Positions 37,638-45,944 of a stretch of DNA of 64,000 nt are shown here, piece after piece. Each line of letters begins with the position of its first letter. Positions within the stretch are counted from its first letter, which is position 1. The position numbers and the translations under genes were made by a program. The notes under the pieces are model-generated. The model was given only the letters and a program-made list of their open reading frames with translations, was not told the DNA's origin and did no database searches. Source of the stretch: Crocinitomicaceae bacterium (GTDB taxonomy: Bacteria > Bacteroidota > Bacteroidia > Flavobacteriales_D > Crocinitomicaceae); NCBI GenBank assembly GCA_016708105.1, contig JADJGJ010000002.1, positions 930,001 to 994,000 on the forward strand, in the 5' to 3' direction.

Positions 37638-40244
37638 ATGAATTTTGAAAAACTGACAACCAAATCACAAGAGGCTTTGCACAAGGCACAATTGATTGCT
37701 GAGGGTAACGGACAGCAAGTGATAGAACCTGCTCATTTACTCAAGGGAATGATGGAGGTGGATAACAGCGTGATTCCGTTTTTACTAAGAGAATGTGCAG
37801 TGAATGAAAAAATATTTCAGCAGACAGTAGACAGCATTGTGGTAAGTTACCCAAAGGTGAGTGGCGGACAATTGCACTTAAGTGGTGCGGCTAACACCTT
37901 GTTGGCAAATGCCTTTAAACAGATGGATACTTATAAGGATGAGTATTTATCTATTGAGTTATTGTTTCTGGCAATGAAAGATTTGAATGACCAGCTGGGA
38001 AAATTTTTAAAAGATTCAGGTATTACAAAAGAGAAAATTAAACAGGCCATTATGAAATTACGCAATGGAAATACGGTGAACTCAAAAAGTTCAGAAGATA
38101 CATACCAAGCATTGGCTAAGTATGCTAAAGATTTGAATGGTTTGGCTAAGGCAGGTAAACTTGACCCGGTGATTGGGAGAGATGAAGAGATAAGAAGGGT
38201 ATTACAAATATTAACGCGCAGAACAAAAAACAACCCGATATTAATTGGTGAACCTGGTGTGGGTAAAACCGCCATTGCTGAAGGAATTGCGCACCGAATT
38301 GTAAATGGTGATGTGCCTGAAAATTTGAAATCACGCAAGGTTTTTTCATTAGACATGGGAGCGCTTGTAGCAGGGGCAAAATACAAAGGCGAATTTGAAG
38401 AGCGCCTTAAATCTGTTGTGAAAGAGGTGATAGATTCAGATGGTGAGATTTTATTATTTATTGATGAAATACATACCTTGATTGGTGCGGGTGGCGGTGA
38501 AGGCGCCATGGACGCAGCCAATATTTTGAAACCTGCACTTGCCCGGGGAGAATTGCGCGCCGTGGGTGCCACCACACTGAATGAGTATCAGAAATATTTT
38601 GAAAAAGATAAAGCCTTGGTGCGCAGATTTCAAACTGTATTGATTGACGAACCAACTGCTGATGATGCCATATCGATACTACGCGGAATTAAAGATAAAT
38701 ATGAAGCACATCACAAAGTACTCATTAAAGATGCTGCAATTATTTCTGCTGTAGAACTTTCACAGAGGTACATTACCGACCGGTTTTTACCTGATAAAGC
38801 AATTGACCTGATTGATGAGGCTGCTTCAAAACTGCGCATGGAAATGAACTCAAAACCTGAAGAGTTGGATGAAATTGACCGACGTATTATGCAACTTGAA
38901 ATAGAACGCGAAGCAATAAAGCGCGAGAAGGATCAGAAAAAATTAGAACAGTTGCAGCATGAACTTTCAGAGTTAAATGAAAAACGCACTGCCCTAATGG
39001 CTAAATGGCAAGCAGAAAAAGATGTGGTTGAAAATGTGCAGCGCACCAGTGAAGAAATTGAACAATTAAAACTGAAAGCTGAACAAGCTGAGCGTGATGG
39101 TGATTACGGAAAAGTGGCAGAAATAAGATATGGATTGATAAAAAATAAGGAAGAAGCTTTACTTAATTTTAAGAAAGAATTAGCCGATATGCAAGCTGAT
39201 TCAAAGATGATTAAAGAAGAGGTAGACGCGGAAGAAATTGCCACTGTTGTTTCTAAATGGACAGGCATTCCGGTTTCAAAAATGATTGAGAGTGAACGCT
39301 CAAAATTGCTTAAGCTGGAAGAAGAATTAGGCAAACGAGTTGTTGGGCAGGAAGATGCTATCACCGCCATTTCAGATGCGGTGCGCCGCAGCAGGGCAGG
39401 TTTGCAGGATATGAAGAAGCCTATTGGTTCATTTATATTTTTAGGAACTACCGGTGTAGGTAAAACTGAATTAGCAAAGGCATTAGCTGAATATTTGTTC
39501 AATGATGAAAATGCAATGACGCGGATTGATATGAGTGAATACCAGGAAAAGCATTCAGTTAGCAGGTTAGTGGGAGCGCCTCCGGGGTATGTGGGATATG
39601 ATGAAGGCGGACAATTGACCGAGGCTGTGAGAAGAAGACCGTATAGTATTGTACTGCTTGATGAAATAGAAAAGGCGCACCCTGATGTTTTCAATATTTT
39701 ATTGCAGGTGTTGGATGATGGAAGACTAACTGATAATAAGGGCAGAACCGTGAATTTTAAAAACACGATTGTGATAATGACATCAAATTTAGGCGCTCAT
39801 ATTATTCAGGAAAATTATGACAAACTCACGGATAAAAACAAAGATAAAATTGTTGAACAAACCAAAGAAGAGGTATTTGATTTGCTCAAAAAATCAATTC
39901 GCCCTGAATTTTTAAACCGAATTGATGAAACAATCATGTTTCAGCCACTGAGCAGAAAAGATGTGTTGCAAATAGTGAAGATACAATTTGGTATGCTGGC
40001 AAAACGACTCAAAGAAACAGATGTTGAAATTGAGGCAACCGATGAAGCATTGGAGTGGCTTGCATTGGAAGGATATGATCCGCAATTTGGTGCAAGACCG
40101 GTAAAACGAGTGATGCAACGTGATTTGCTGAATCAATTATCAAAATCAATACTTGCCGGAACGGTGCATGCGGGCAGTAAAATTTTGCTTGACCTCAAAG
40201 ATGGGAAACTCAGCTTTGAAAATTTGAAGGTACTTAAGGTGTAA
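37638..40244 (+). CDS. clpB: ATP-dependent disaggregase ClpB
   Basis: The 868-residue AAA+ chaperone works with DnaK to resolve protein aggregates. Domain order: Clp N-domain (1-145), the first ATPase module with Walker A GEPGVGKTA (204-212) and LLFIDEIHTLIGAG, the coiled-coil M domain (about 410-525, rich in Glu/Lys, which separates ClpB from ClpA/ClpC), and the second module with GTTGVGKTE (603-611) and the sensor region. The length is typical. It is transcribed alone and convergent with the cysteine desulfurase gene. No CIRCE-type operator is seen upstream. Confidence 0.97.
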   Translation: MNFEKLTTKSQEALHKAQLIAEGNGQQVIEPAHLLKGMMEVDNSVIPFLLRECAVNEKIFQQTVDSIVVSYPKVSGGQLHLSGAANTLLANAFKQMDTYKDEYLSIELLFLAMKDLNDQLGKFLKDSGITKEKIKQAIMKLRNGNTVNSKSSEDTYQALAKYAKDLNGLAKAGKLDPVIGRDEEIRRVLQILTRRTKNNPILIGEPGVGKTAIAEGIAHRIVNGDVPENLKSRKVFSLDMGALVAGAKYKGEFEERLKSVVKEVIDSDGEILLFIDEIHTLIGAGGGEGAMDAANILKPALARGELRAVGATTLNEYQKYFEKDKALVRRFQTVLIDEPTADDAISILRGIKDKYEAHHKVLIKDAAIISAVELSQRYITDRFLPDKAIDLIDEAASKLRMEMNSKPEELDEIDRRIMQLEIEREAIKREKDQKKLEQLQHELSELNEKRTALMAKWQAEKDVVENVQRTSEEIEQLKLKAEQAERDGDYGKVAEIRYGLIKNKEEALLNFKKELADMQADSKMIKEEVDAEEIATVVSKWTGIPVSKMIESERSKLLKLEEELGKRVVGQEDAITAISDAVRRSRAGLQDMKKPIGSFIFLGTTGVGKTELAKALAEYLFNDENAMTRIDMSEYQEKHSVSRLVGAPPGYVGYDEGGQLTEAVRRRPYSIVLLDEIEKAHPDVFNILLQVLDDGRLTDNKGRTVNFKNTIVIMTSNLGAHIIQENYDKLTDKNKDKIVEQTKEEVFDLLKKSIRPEFLNRIDETIMFQPLSRKDVLQIVKIQFGMLAKRLKETDVEIEATDEALEWLALEGYDPQFGARPVKRVMQRDLLNQLSKSILAGTVHAGSKILLDLKDGKLSFENLKVLKV

Positions 40245-40280
40245 TGATTTTTTTTTGAAATGATTTTGCAGACAAACAAA

Positions 40281-41417
40281 TCAAGAGAGTGATTTAGTGT
40301 GTAACACCTTCTCAATTTTTTCAAGTGCGAAATCAATTTCAGCTTTGGTGGTATAACGGCTGAATGAAAAGCGAGCATTAGGTTTTCTTGTTTCAGCTTT
40401 TATACCTTCAAGTACATGTGAACCTGTGCTGGCACCTGAGGTACAAGCGCTGCCGCCTGAGCATGCAACACCTTCAAGATCTAACAAAAACAAGAACATG
40501 GCTTTGTGTTCAAAATCAGGAAACTTCACATTGAGTACGGTATACAAACTTTTGCGAGGATCAATTTCACCATGAAAACCAACACCGGGAATTCGTTTCT
40601 GCAATTCATCAATCATGTATGACTTTAAACCTTGCACGTATTGCTGATGCTCTTCAATATTTTCATTAGCTAGTTCGAGTGCTTTTGCCAGGCCTGCGAT
40701 GCCTGTAAGATTTTCAGTTCCGCCGCGCAAACCGCGCTCTTGTGAACCGCCGTGAATAGCCGGGGTGAATTTTAAATTTTTATTCACGTACAAAAATCCA
40801 ATTCCTTTTGGGCCGTGAAATTTATGTGCGGCGCAGGTTACGAAATGAATTTCAGGATCATGAATATTCACCGCATAGTGTCCCATTGTTTGCACGGTGT
40901 CTGAATGAAAATAGGCATTGTAAGTTTTGCAAAGATTTCCAACTTTTCTCACGTCAAGCAGGGTACCAATTTCATTGTTGGCGTGCATCAGAGAAACAAG
41001 TGTTTTTTCATTGCTTGCTTTGAGCAATTCTTCCAAATGATCAATGTCAACGCGTCCGGTTGGAGTGAGATTAACGTAGACTACCTTTGCTTTACTTTGT
41101 GCTGTGACGGTATGTCCTACTGCGTGATGTTCAATTGCAGATGTTATAATACGGGTTACACCCAAATCATCTATGGCAGCATGAATAGCCAGATTATCTG
41201 CCTCAGTGCCGCCGGATGTAAAAATGATTTCTTTTGATTCAGCATTAATTAAACGAGCAACTCTTCTGCGTGCATGCTCAATGATGGCTTTTGACTCTCG
41301 CCCAAATGAATGTTGTGATGAAGGATTTCCAAAATTATCTTTCATTACGTTGGTCATCACCTCAATTACTTCAGGTGCCATGGGTGTTGTTGCTGCATTG
41401 TCAAGATAAGCGCGCAT
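40281..41417 (-). CDS. Cysteine desulfurase (NifS/IscS-like)
   Basis: The 378-residue PLP enzyme takes sulfur from cysteine for Fe-S clusters or tRNA thiolation. The start MRAYLDNAATTPMAPEV is the family signature. The PLP lysine lies in CAAHKFHGPKGIGF, and the active-site cysteine in VACSGGSACTSG. A longer reading from a TTG at 41441 is possible, but that codon lies inside an exact -7 promoter box. The ATG at 41417 is therefore chosen. No iscU or other isc gene is adjacent, so it could be a general NifS-type enzyme. It is convergent with clpB. Confidence 0.93.
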   Translation of the reverse strand: MRAYLDNAATTPMAPEVIEVMTNVMKDNFGNPSSQHSFGRESKAIIEHARRRVARLINAESKEIIFTSGGTEADNLAIHAAIDDLGVTRIITSAIEHHAVGHTVTAQSKAKVVYVNLTPTGRVDIDHLEELLKASNEKTLVSLMHANNEIGTLLDVRKVGNLCKTYNAYFHSDTVQTMGHYAVNIHDPEIHFVTCAAHKFHGPKGIGFLYVNKNLKFTPAIHGGSQERGLRGGTENLTGIAGLAKALELANENIEEHQQYVQGLKSYMIDELQKRIPGVGFHGEIDPRKSLYTVLNVKFPDFEHKAMFLFLLDLEGVACSGGSACTSGASTGSHVLEGIKAETRKPNARFSFSRYTTKAEIDFALEKIEKVLHTKSLS

Positions 41418-41438
41418 AGAGTTTTGAGAATTCTTGGA

Positions 41439-41446
41439 CAAATGTA
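41439..41446 (-). promoter_or_regulatory. -7 box (TACATTTG) for the cysteine desulfurase gene
   Basis: This is an exact TAnnTTTG match reading on the minus strand. The predicted transcript start is about 15 bases before the ATG at 41417. A TTG lies only 15 bases upstream of the box, which is too close, so the -33 element is uncertain. Confidence 0.5.
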
Positions 41447-41516
41447 AATAATTACCAGAAACAAGCCATGCTTATTAGCCCATTGCCTGCAACATGGGAT
41501 TCCAAGAATGAGCGTA

Positions 41517-42566
41517 TTAGAATTGGTACGCCGGGGTATTTTTATCAAAGTATCGGATATCGCGCAGCAATTTATCAAAAACGTGATATTGACCTACAAC
41601 CAGTCTGCCGTCAGGTAAAACAACCCAAAGTCTGTCTTGATCATATTGAAGTAATTTTCCGTCATATCCATAACGCTCAACAACAAATCTTTTTTTGTAA
41701 AGCGCTATTTTCTTTGACTCATCTTTTTTATTGGTCACCTCAATGGTAAAGTACGGTACAGCAAGTTTGAGTGAATCTACCTGTTTAGCATTGAGCAATG
41801 AGTTGTGTGATTCATAGTGCACTTTTTTATAATAGAGAATATAAGAACGCACTCTGGTAGTATCAAAATTTGCAATACTTTTCTGATTATTGAAGAGAGA
41901 AAAATTATTTTCATCGTTAGCCACAATTTTAAAATTGAGATGGCTTGAATCAGGTTGCTTTACATCAATTGATTTGACATCTAACGGATCATAATTGAAA
42001 ATTCCTGAGCATTCCATTTCATTTGGGTTAGTAATGAAACGAGATTGTAAACTGCCATGTTCATTAGGCATGTGCATGATAAATGGCTCAGGTGATTTGC
42101 CTTTTTCAGGATCTTTCAGCAACATGTAAGTGCCATAATGATCAGGTGATGGATTACCAATGTACCAGGTTTTTACAAGCTCTCCCTGAACAAAGATTTC
42201 TAATTTTTTATGGTGTGTAGTGAGATTTTTATTTACGGTTTCAATGGCATCCTTTGGTACTAGTCCCTTTACGGTGACGTGTCTAATTGTTTCAAGCATG
42301 GTGTTGACCAGATGTTGTTGAACGCAGATATCCTTATCAGTGGTCCATCCGTTGGCGGTGCGGATTAAGGTCACACCAGGATTTCCTTCCGTATCATTCA
42401 AAATCAGTTTATCAATAGCCGCTGTATCTTTCACCGCAAAATCTGAAAGCGCCTCATCTGCAAGTTTTGAGTTATCTTGACCTTTGTTTAACCACCAGGC
42501 AATTAGTGCTAGCCCTGCCAACAGAACCAGAATAGATATTGTTCTAAATTTTTTTGATCGCATCAT
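41517..42566 (-). CDS. DUF4340 domain protein, membrane-anchored
   Basis: The 349-residue protein has one N-terminal membrane anchor (ISILVLLAGLALIAWWL, about 10-26) and a periplasmic DUF4340 region with repeated strand motifs (DKLILNDTEGNPGVTLIR, GWTTDKD, KLEIFVQGELVKTWYIG). DUF4340 proteins are commonly found beside GldG-like ABC-transporter auxiliary genes, as here. It is downstream of gldF-gldG on the same strand, with 171 bases between them and its own -7 box. It may assist the same ABC system; the exact role is unknown. Confidence 0.85.
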   Translation of the reverse strand: MMRSKKFRTISILVLLAGLALIAWWLNKGQDNSKLADEALSDFAVKDTAAIDKLILNDTEGNPGVTLIRTANGWTTDKDICVQQHLVNTMLETIRHVTVKGLVPKDAIETVNKNLTTHHKKLEIFVQGELVKTWYIGNPSPDHYGTYMLLKDPEKGKSPEPFIMHMPNEHGSLQSRFITNPNEMECSGIFNYDPLDVKSIDVKQPDSSHLNFKIVANDENNFSLFNNQKSIANFDTTRVRSYILYYKKVHYESHNSLLNAKQVDSLKLAVPYFTIEVTNKKDESKKIALYKKRFVVERYGYDGKLLQYDQDRLWVVLPDGRLVVGQYHVFDKLLRDIRYFDKNTPAYQF

Positions 42567-42603
42567 GTTAACTAAGTTGAATGATTTTGCCTGAGTTTCT
42601 TTT

Positions 42604-42611
42604 CAAATGTA
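42604..42611 (-). promoter_or_regulatory. -7 box (TACATTTG) for the DUF4340 gene
   Basis: This is an exact TAnnTTTG match on the minus strand, 37 bases before the start codon. At 21 bases upstream is TTT, not TTG, so the -33 element is weak. Confidence 0.45.
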
Positions 42612-42737
42612 TGCAATAAAATATCTGAGAATAAAAGACAGACACTTCAATCATGCACAAATATACAAAACAGTGAGTTGGAGAACTTATGAAGAATCAG
42701 CAATTTTTTACCAGTCTTTCAGAAGCCGGAGTTTATA

Positions 42738-44498
42738 TCAGAAACCGGTAGCAAATCTTTTTTTGCGAATTAAAAATTGACCTGCGCCAACCAATGAGAT
42801 GAGCATGAGCGGCAGCAAGATGTTGAGCATTCTCCAAAATTCTTTTTCTTCAATAATGCGCGCGGTATCAAGCATTCGCAATGTGATCGTTTTAGTGCGC
42901 ACATCTATTAGTGAGAAATCATCCAACATATAATCAACTGAATTGAGTACAAATTCTTTATTACCGTAAATGTATTTTGGGGTGCCATTTTGATTCATTA
43001 CTCCATACACATCTGTTTTTAGAGGGATAGGATAATATCGCATTTGCCCGTCTTTAAGCATAGAGTCAACTTCATTGCGAATAATATCACCATCAGCAAC
43101 CACAAGCATTTTTGTTGAGTCAGATCTGAATCTTGTTTGATAGTCGGCTGAATTGACAAATGCATCAGGCAATCTGTTTTCAAAGGCCGACGGAAAAATT
43201 CCTTCAAGTAAAACAGCAACCGGAAAATCACCTTGTGTACCGTCATTAAATTTAGGTTCAACGTCAATAATTGAATAGTTTACACGCGCACGTGCTTTAA
43301 AAATGCGGGAGTTATAACTTGATTTGAGTAGTACGGTTTTCTTGATAGATTTTTCTTGCTCATTTACTATATCAATAGAACTGGCATATTCTGACTTAAT
43401 TGGATCAATGTTTTTTGTGATTGGATGATTTTCACGTTCAAGATTTGGATAAAAATACCAGTCTACAATTCCCGTAGGATGACCAGGCACATAGAGCGGG
43501 CCACATGTTTTATCAATGATGAGATCAGTGTTTAATCTCACTCCGTATTTGTAAATCATATCTTTTTCTATGTTTAGATTGGAGGCAACACCATAAGTTT
43601 CTCCGGTGAAATAGAGAGAATCACGATCAACATAAACCGGATCAACAAACCATAGAACTTTGCCACCTCTCATAATAAACTGATCAATAACAAACTTGTC
43701 TCGTTCATTGAAGCGCTCGGTGGGAGATGCCACAATTAGTGCGTCAATTTCATCCAGTGCGTTGATTTGTCCGTTAATGGTAACATCTTTTACCTCATAA
43801 TATCTCATCAAACCATCTCTGATATCAGCAGTTTGAACAGGCATCAGTTCACCTTGTCCTTGCAAAAATGCTATCCTTTTTTTCTCCTCATCAGTTACTC
43901 GTCTGATAGCTGAAATTAAAAGATACTCCAGATTATTTATTGAAACATCTGCCAGATTGCGAATGTCATCATTGTGCAGAATTACCCGTTTTTTGAAAAA
44001 TTGTACATGATCAATGGTTAAGCCTTTGTATTCAATAATGGCTCCCGGCCAAACGGTTTTGATTTCAGTTTTTCCTGATTCAATGATTTCCATGTCACAG
44101 GGAATAATACCGCGCCCTTTGTCATAGATTGATTCCTGCACCTGTAGATTAAAATCTTCATCTTCATCTCCGTTTGGATCAATGAATTCATATTGAATGT
44201 TTTCACCGGCATAAACAATGAATTCATCTAATTTTTCTTGCACTGCATTTCTAATGCGCATCATATCTGCCGGCAGGTCACCTTCAAGATAAATTTTGAA
44301 CAAGATACGATCCTGCAATCTTTTTTCATTCTGCAATAGAGCAATGGTGTTAGGAGAAAGTGTGTGACGCTTATCTTCAGTAAAATCAAATCTTCCAAAA
44401 AAGAATGAGCAGATATAGTTCAATAGAATAATTACTCCAATCAAAGCAGCAAAGTTGATGAGGTCAGATTTTGAACTATTTTTTTTCTTTACAAACAT
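42738..44498 (-). CDS. gldG: Gliding motility ABC transporter auxiliary protein GldG
   Basis: The 586-residue protein has an N-terminal membrane helix (FAALIGVIILLNYICSFFFG), then the conserved FDFTEDKRHTLSPNTIALL. A large periplasmic ABC-auxiliary domain follows (with VDPVYVDRDSLYF and GVASNLN) and a C-terminal helix (LPLMLISLVGAGQFLI). In Flavobacterium johnsoniae GldF and GldG work with the ATPase GldA and are needed for gliding or stability of the motility machinery. It begins three bases after gldF. The ATPase gene is not in this window. Confidence 0.93.
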   Translation of the reverse strand: MFVKKKNSSKSDLINFAALIGVIILLNYICSFFFGRFDFTEDKRHTLSPNTIALLQNEKRLQDRILFKIYLEGDLPADMMRIRNAVQEKLDEFIVYAGENIQYEFIDPNGDEDEDFNLQVQESIYDKGRGIIPCDMEIIESGKTEIKTVWPGAIIEYKGLTIDHVQFFKKRVILHNDDIRNLADVSINNLEYLLISAIRRVTDEEKKRIAFLQGQGELMPVQTADIRDGLMRYYEVKDVTINGQINALDEIDALIVASPTERFNERDKFVIDQFIMRGGKVLWFVDPVYVDRDSLYFTGETYGVASNLNIEKDMIYKYGVRLNTDLIIDKTCGPLYVPGHPTGIVDWYFYPNLERENHPITKNIDPIKSEYASSIDIVNEQEKSIKKTVLLKSSYNSRIFKARARVNYSIIDVEPKFNDGTQGDFPVAVLLEGIFPSAFENRLPDAFVNSADYQTRFRSDSTKMLVVADGDIIRNEVDSMLKDGQMRYYPIPLKTDVYGVMNQNGTPKYIYGNKEFVLNSVDYMLDDFSLIDVRTKTITLRMLDTARIIEEKEFWRMLNILLPLMLISLVGAGQFLIRKKRFATGF

Positions 44499-44501
44499 AT
44501 A

Positions 44502-45233
44502 TTACCACTTACGAGACTGCAGAATGAGTTTTGTTGTGAGAATAAAAATTGCGATGAAACTGATAAAATAAATTAAGTCGCGGGTGTCAAGTACTCCCTT
44601 TTGACACGCGGTGTAATGCTCCATCATTCCAAGATTTCTGAACAATAAATCAAGCCCGCCAAACTGACTGTAAACGGCCAGCAAATCAAGTCCCAGAAAA
44701 AGAAACCAGGACAAGAACATGGCTAAGATGAATGAAACAATTTGACTATTGGTAACTGAGCTGGCAAAAATTCCAACCGCAACCAAACAAGCACCAATTA
44801 ACATTAATCCAAAATAAGAGGTGATAGTTGCCCCATCATCAACAATGCCCACAGGGTCACCTAACTGATGCACCGTGAAGTAATATACAAATGTTGGAAT
44901 GATAGAAATGAAAACCAGGGTAACGCCTGCCAAATATTTGGTAAGAATTATGGTGAGGTCTGAGATAGGCTTGGTGAATAGCAGTTCAATTGTGCCTGTG
45001 CGTTTTTCTTCAGAAAATGAACGCATAGTTATTGCCGGAATCAAAATGATAAAAATGATTGGGCTGATACCAAAAAACGGGCGCAGGTCAGCAGTGCCCC
45101 CATCTAAAATATTTGTTTCATAAGAGAATACCCAAAGGAACAAACTATTCAGTACCAAAAAAATGGTAATGAAAATGTAGCCAATGATAGACCCTAAAAA
45201 ACTACGAAGCTCTTTTATATACAATGCTTTCAT
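44502..45233 (-). CDS. gldF: Gliding motility ABC transporter permease GldF
   Basis: The 243-residue ABC-2 type permease has six predicted membrane helices. It shows the typical EEKRTGTIELLFTKPISDLT segment (about 75-94) between helices 2 and 3, and starts with MKALYIKELRSFLGSIIGYI. It forms the membrane channel of the GldA/F/G transporter. gldG follows after three bases, so the pair is co-translated. It is divergent from the DUF4293 gene. Confidence 0.94.
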   Translation of the reverse strand: MKALYIKELRSFLGSIIGYIFITIFLVLNSLFLWVFSYETNILDGGTADLRPFFGISPIIFIILIPAITMRSFSEEKRTGTIELLFTKPISDLTIILTKYLAGVTLVFISIIPTFVYYFTVHQLGDPVGIVDDGATITSYFGLMLIGACLVAVGIFASSVTNSQIVSFILAMFLSWFLFLGLDLLAVYSQFGGLDLLFRNLGMMEHYTACQKGVLDTRDLIYFISFIAIFILTTKLILQSRKW

Positions 45234-45271
45234 GTAGAAATGGAAGAACTTATTTACTCTTTATAACCTGT

Positions 45272-45279
45272 CAAAGTTA
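45272..45279 (-). promoter_or_regulatory. -7 box (TAACTTTG) for gldF-gldG
   Basis: This is an exact TAnnTTTG match on the minus strand, 38 bases before the gldF start. No TTG stands at the usual upstream distance. Confidence 0.45.
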
Positions 45280-45362
45280 ATGCAAACTGACATAGGCTAC
45301 CGGTATGATTTCTCAAAATTTATTAATAATTCAATGTGTCTAAATATAAATGCAACAGGTAT

Positions 45363-45395
45363 TTTGGTTACAGGCACCATACATTGCTATATTTG
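45363..45395 (+). promoter_or_regulatory. Bacteroidota sigma-A promoter for the DUF4293/ABC-F pair
   Basis: TTTG at 45363-45366 and TATATTTG at 45388-45395 are 21 bases apart, an exact consensus match. The predicted transcript start is near 45400, about 23 bases before the ATG at 45423. Confidence 0.8.
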
Positions 45396-45422
45396 CAAGG
45401 ATTAAACTTATTTATATAACCG

Positions 45423-45932
45423 ATGATACAAAGAATTCAATCAGTTTATTTTTTAATTGCCTTGATTTGTGTTTTGCTCATGCTCTGGTTTCCATTGTTT
45501 TCAATTGAAATTAGCACTGTGATTGGCACTGAAAAAATTACAAGTACAACTAGTCTAGGGCCAAACGGACTTGTGGGTGATTTACTTGGAACTACGCGCG
45601 CTGTGCCGCTCTATTTGATATACGTTTTACTGGCACTGCTGATCATTGTTTGTTTCATGATGTACAAAAAACGCAAAAGACAAATTCTGCTGACACGTCT
45701 CACGCTGGTTTTACATATTCTGGTTGTATTGGGTATTTATGCTTTTTATTTTTTTGGAAAACCGGTGCTTTTATCAGCGGCAGCTGTTGAGAATACGGAT
45801 GATTTGATCGTTCAATTTTCAACCAAACCCGGTTTCTTTATATTGGTAGCCGCAATTCCTTTTCTATTATTGGCTTTACGTGGCATTAAACATGATGAAC
45901 AATTGGTGAAATCACTTGACCGGTTGCGCTAA
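45423..45932 (+). CDS. DUF4293 family membrane protein
   Basis: The 169-residue protein starts MIQRIQSVYFLIALICVLLM and has four membrane helices (about 5-25, 54-76, 86-108, 134-152), matching DUF4293. This family of unknown function is confined largely to Bacteroidota. It is the first gene of a two-gene operon with the ABC-F ATPase, 12 bases apart. Confidence 0.88.
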   Translation: MIQRIQSVYFLIALICVLLMLWFPLFSIEISTVIGTEKITSTTSLGPNGLVGDLLGTTRAVPLYLIYVLLALLIIVCFMMYKKRKRQILLTRLTLVLHILVVLGIYAFYFFGKPVLLSAAAVENTDDLIVQFSTKPGFFILVAAIPFLLLALRGIKHDEQLVKSLDRLR

Positions 45933-45944
45933 TTAAATTTTGAA

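Noticed and set aside
37931..38575. A 214-codon frame on the minus strand inside clpB
   Set aside because: It is antisense to a conserved ClpB region and has no protein-like features. Long antisense frames are a by-product of the codon use in clpB. A similar 220-codon frame at 39104-39766 was rejected for the same reason.
41418..41441. TTG start at 41441 for the cysteine desulfurase
   Set aside because: The TTG is part of the exact -7 box TACATTTG, so it would be upstream of the transcript start.
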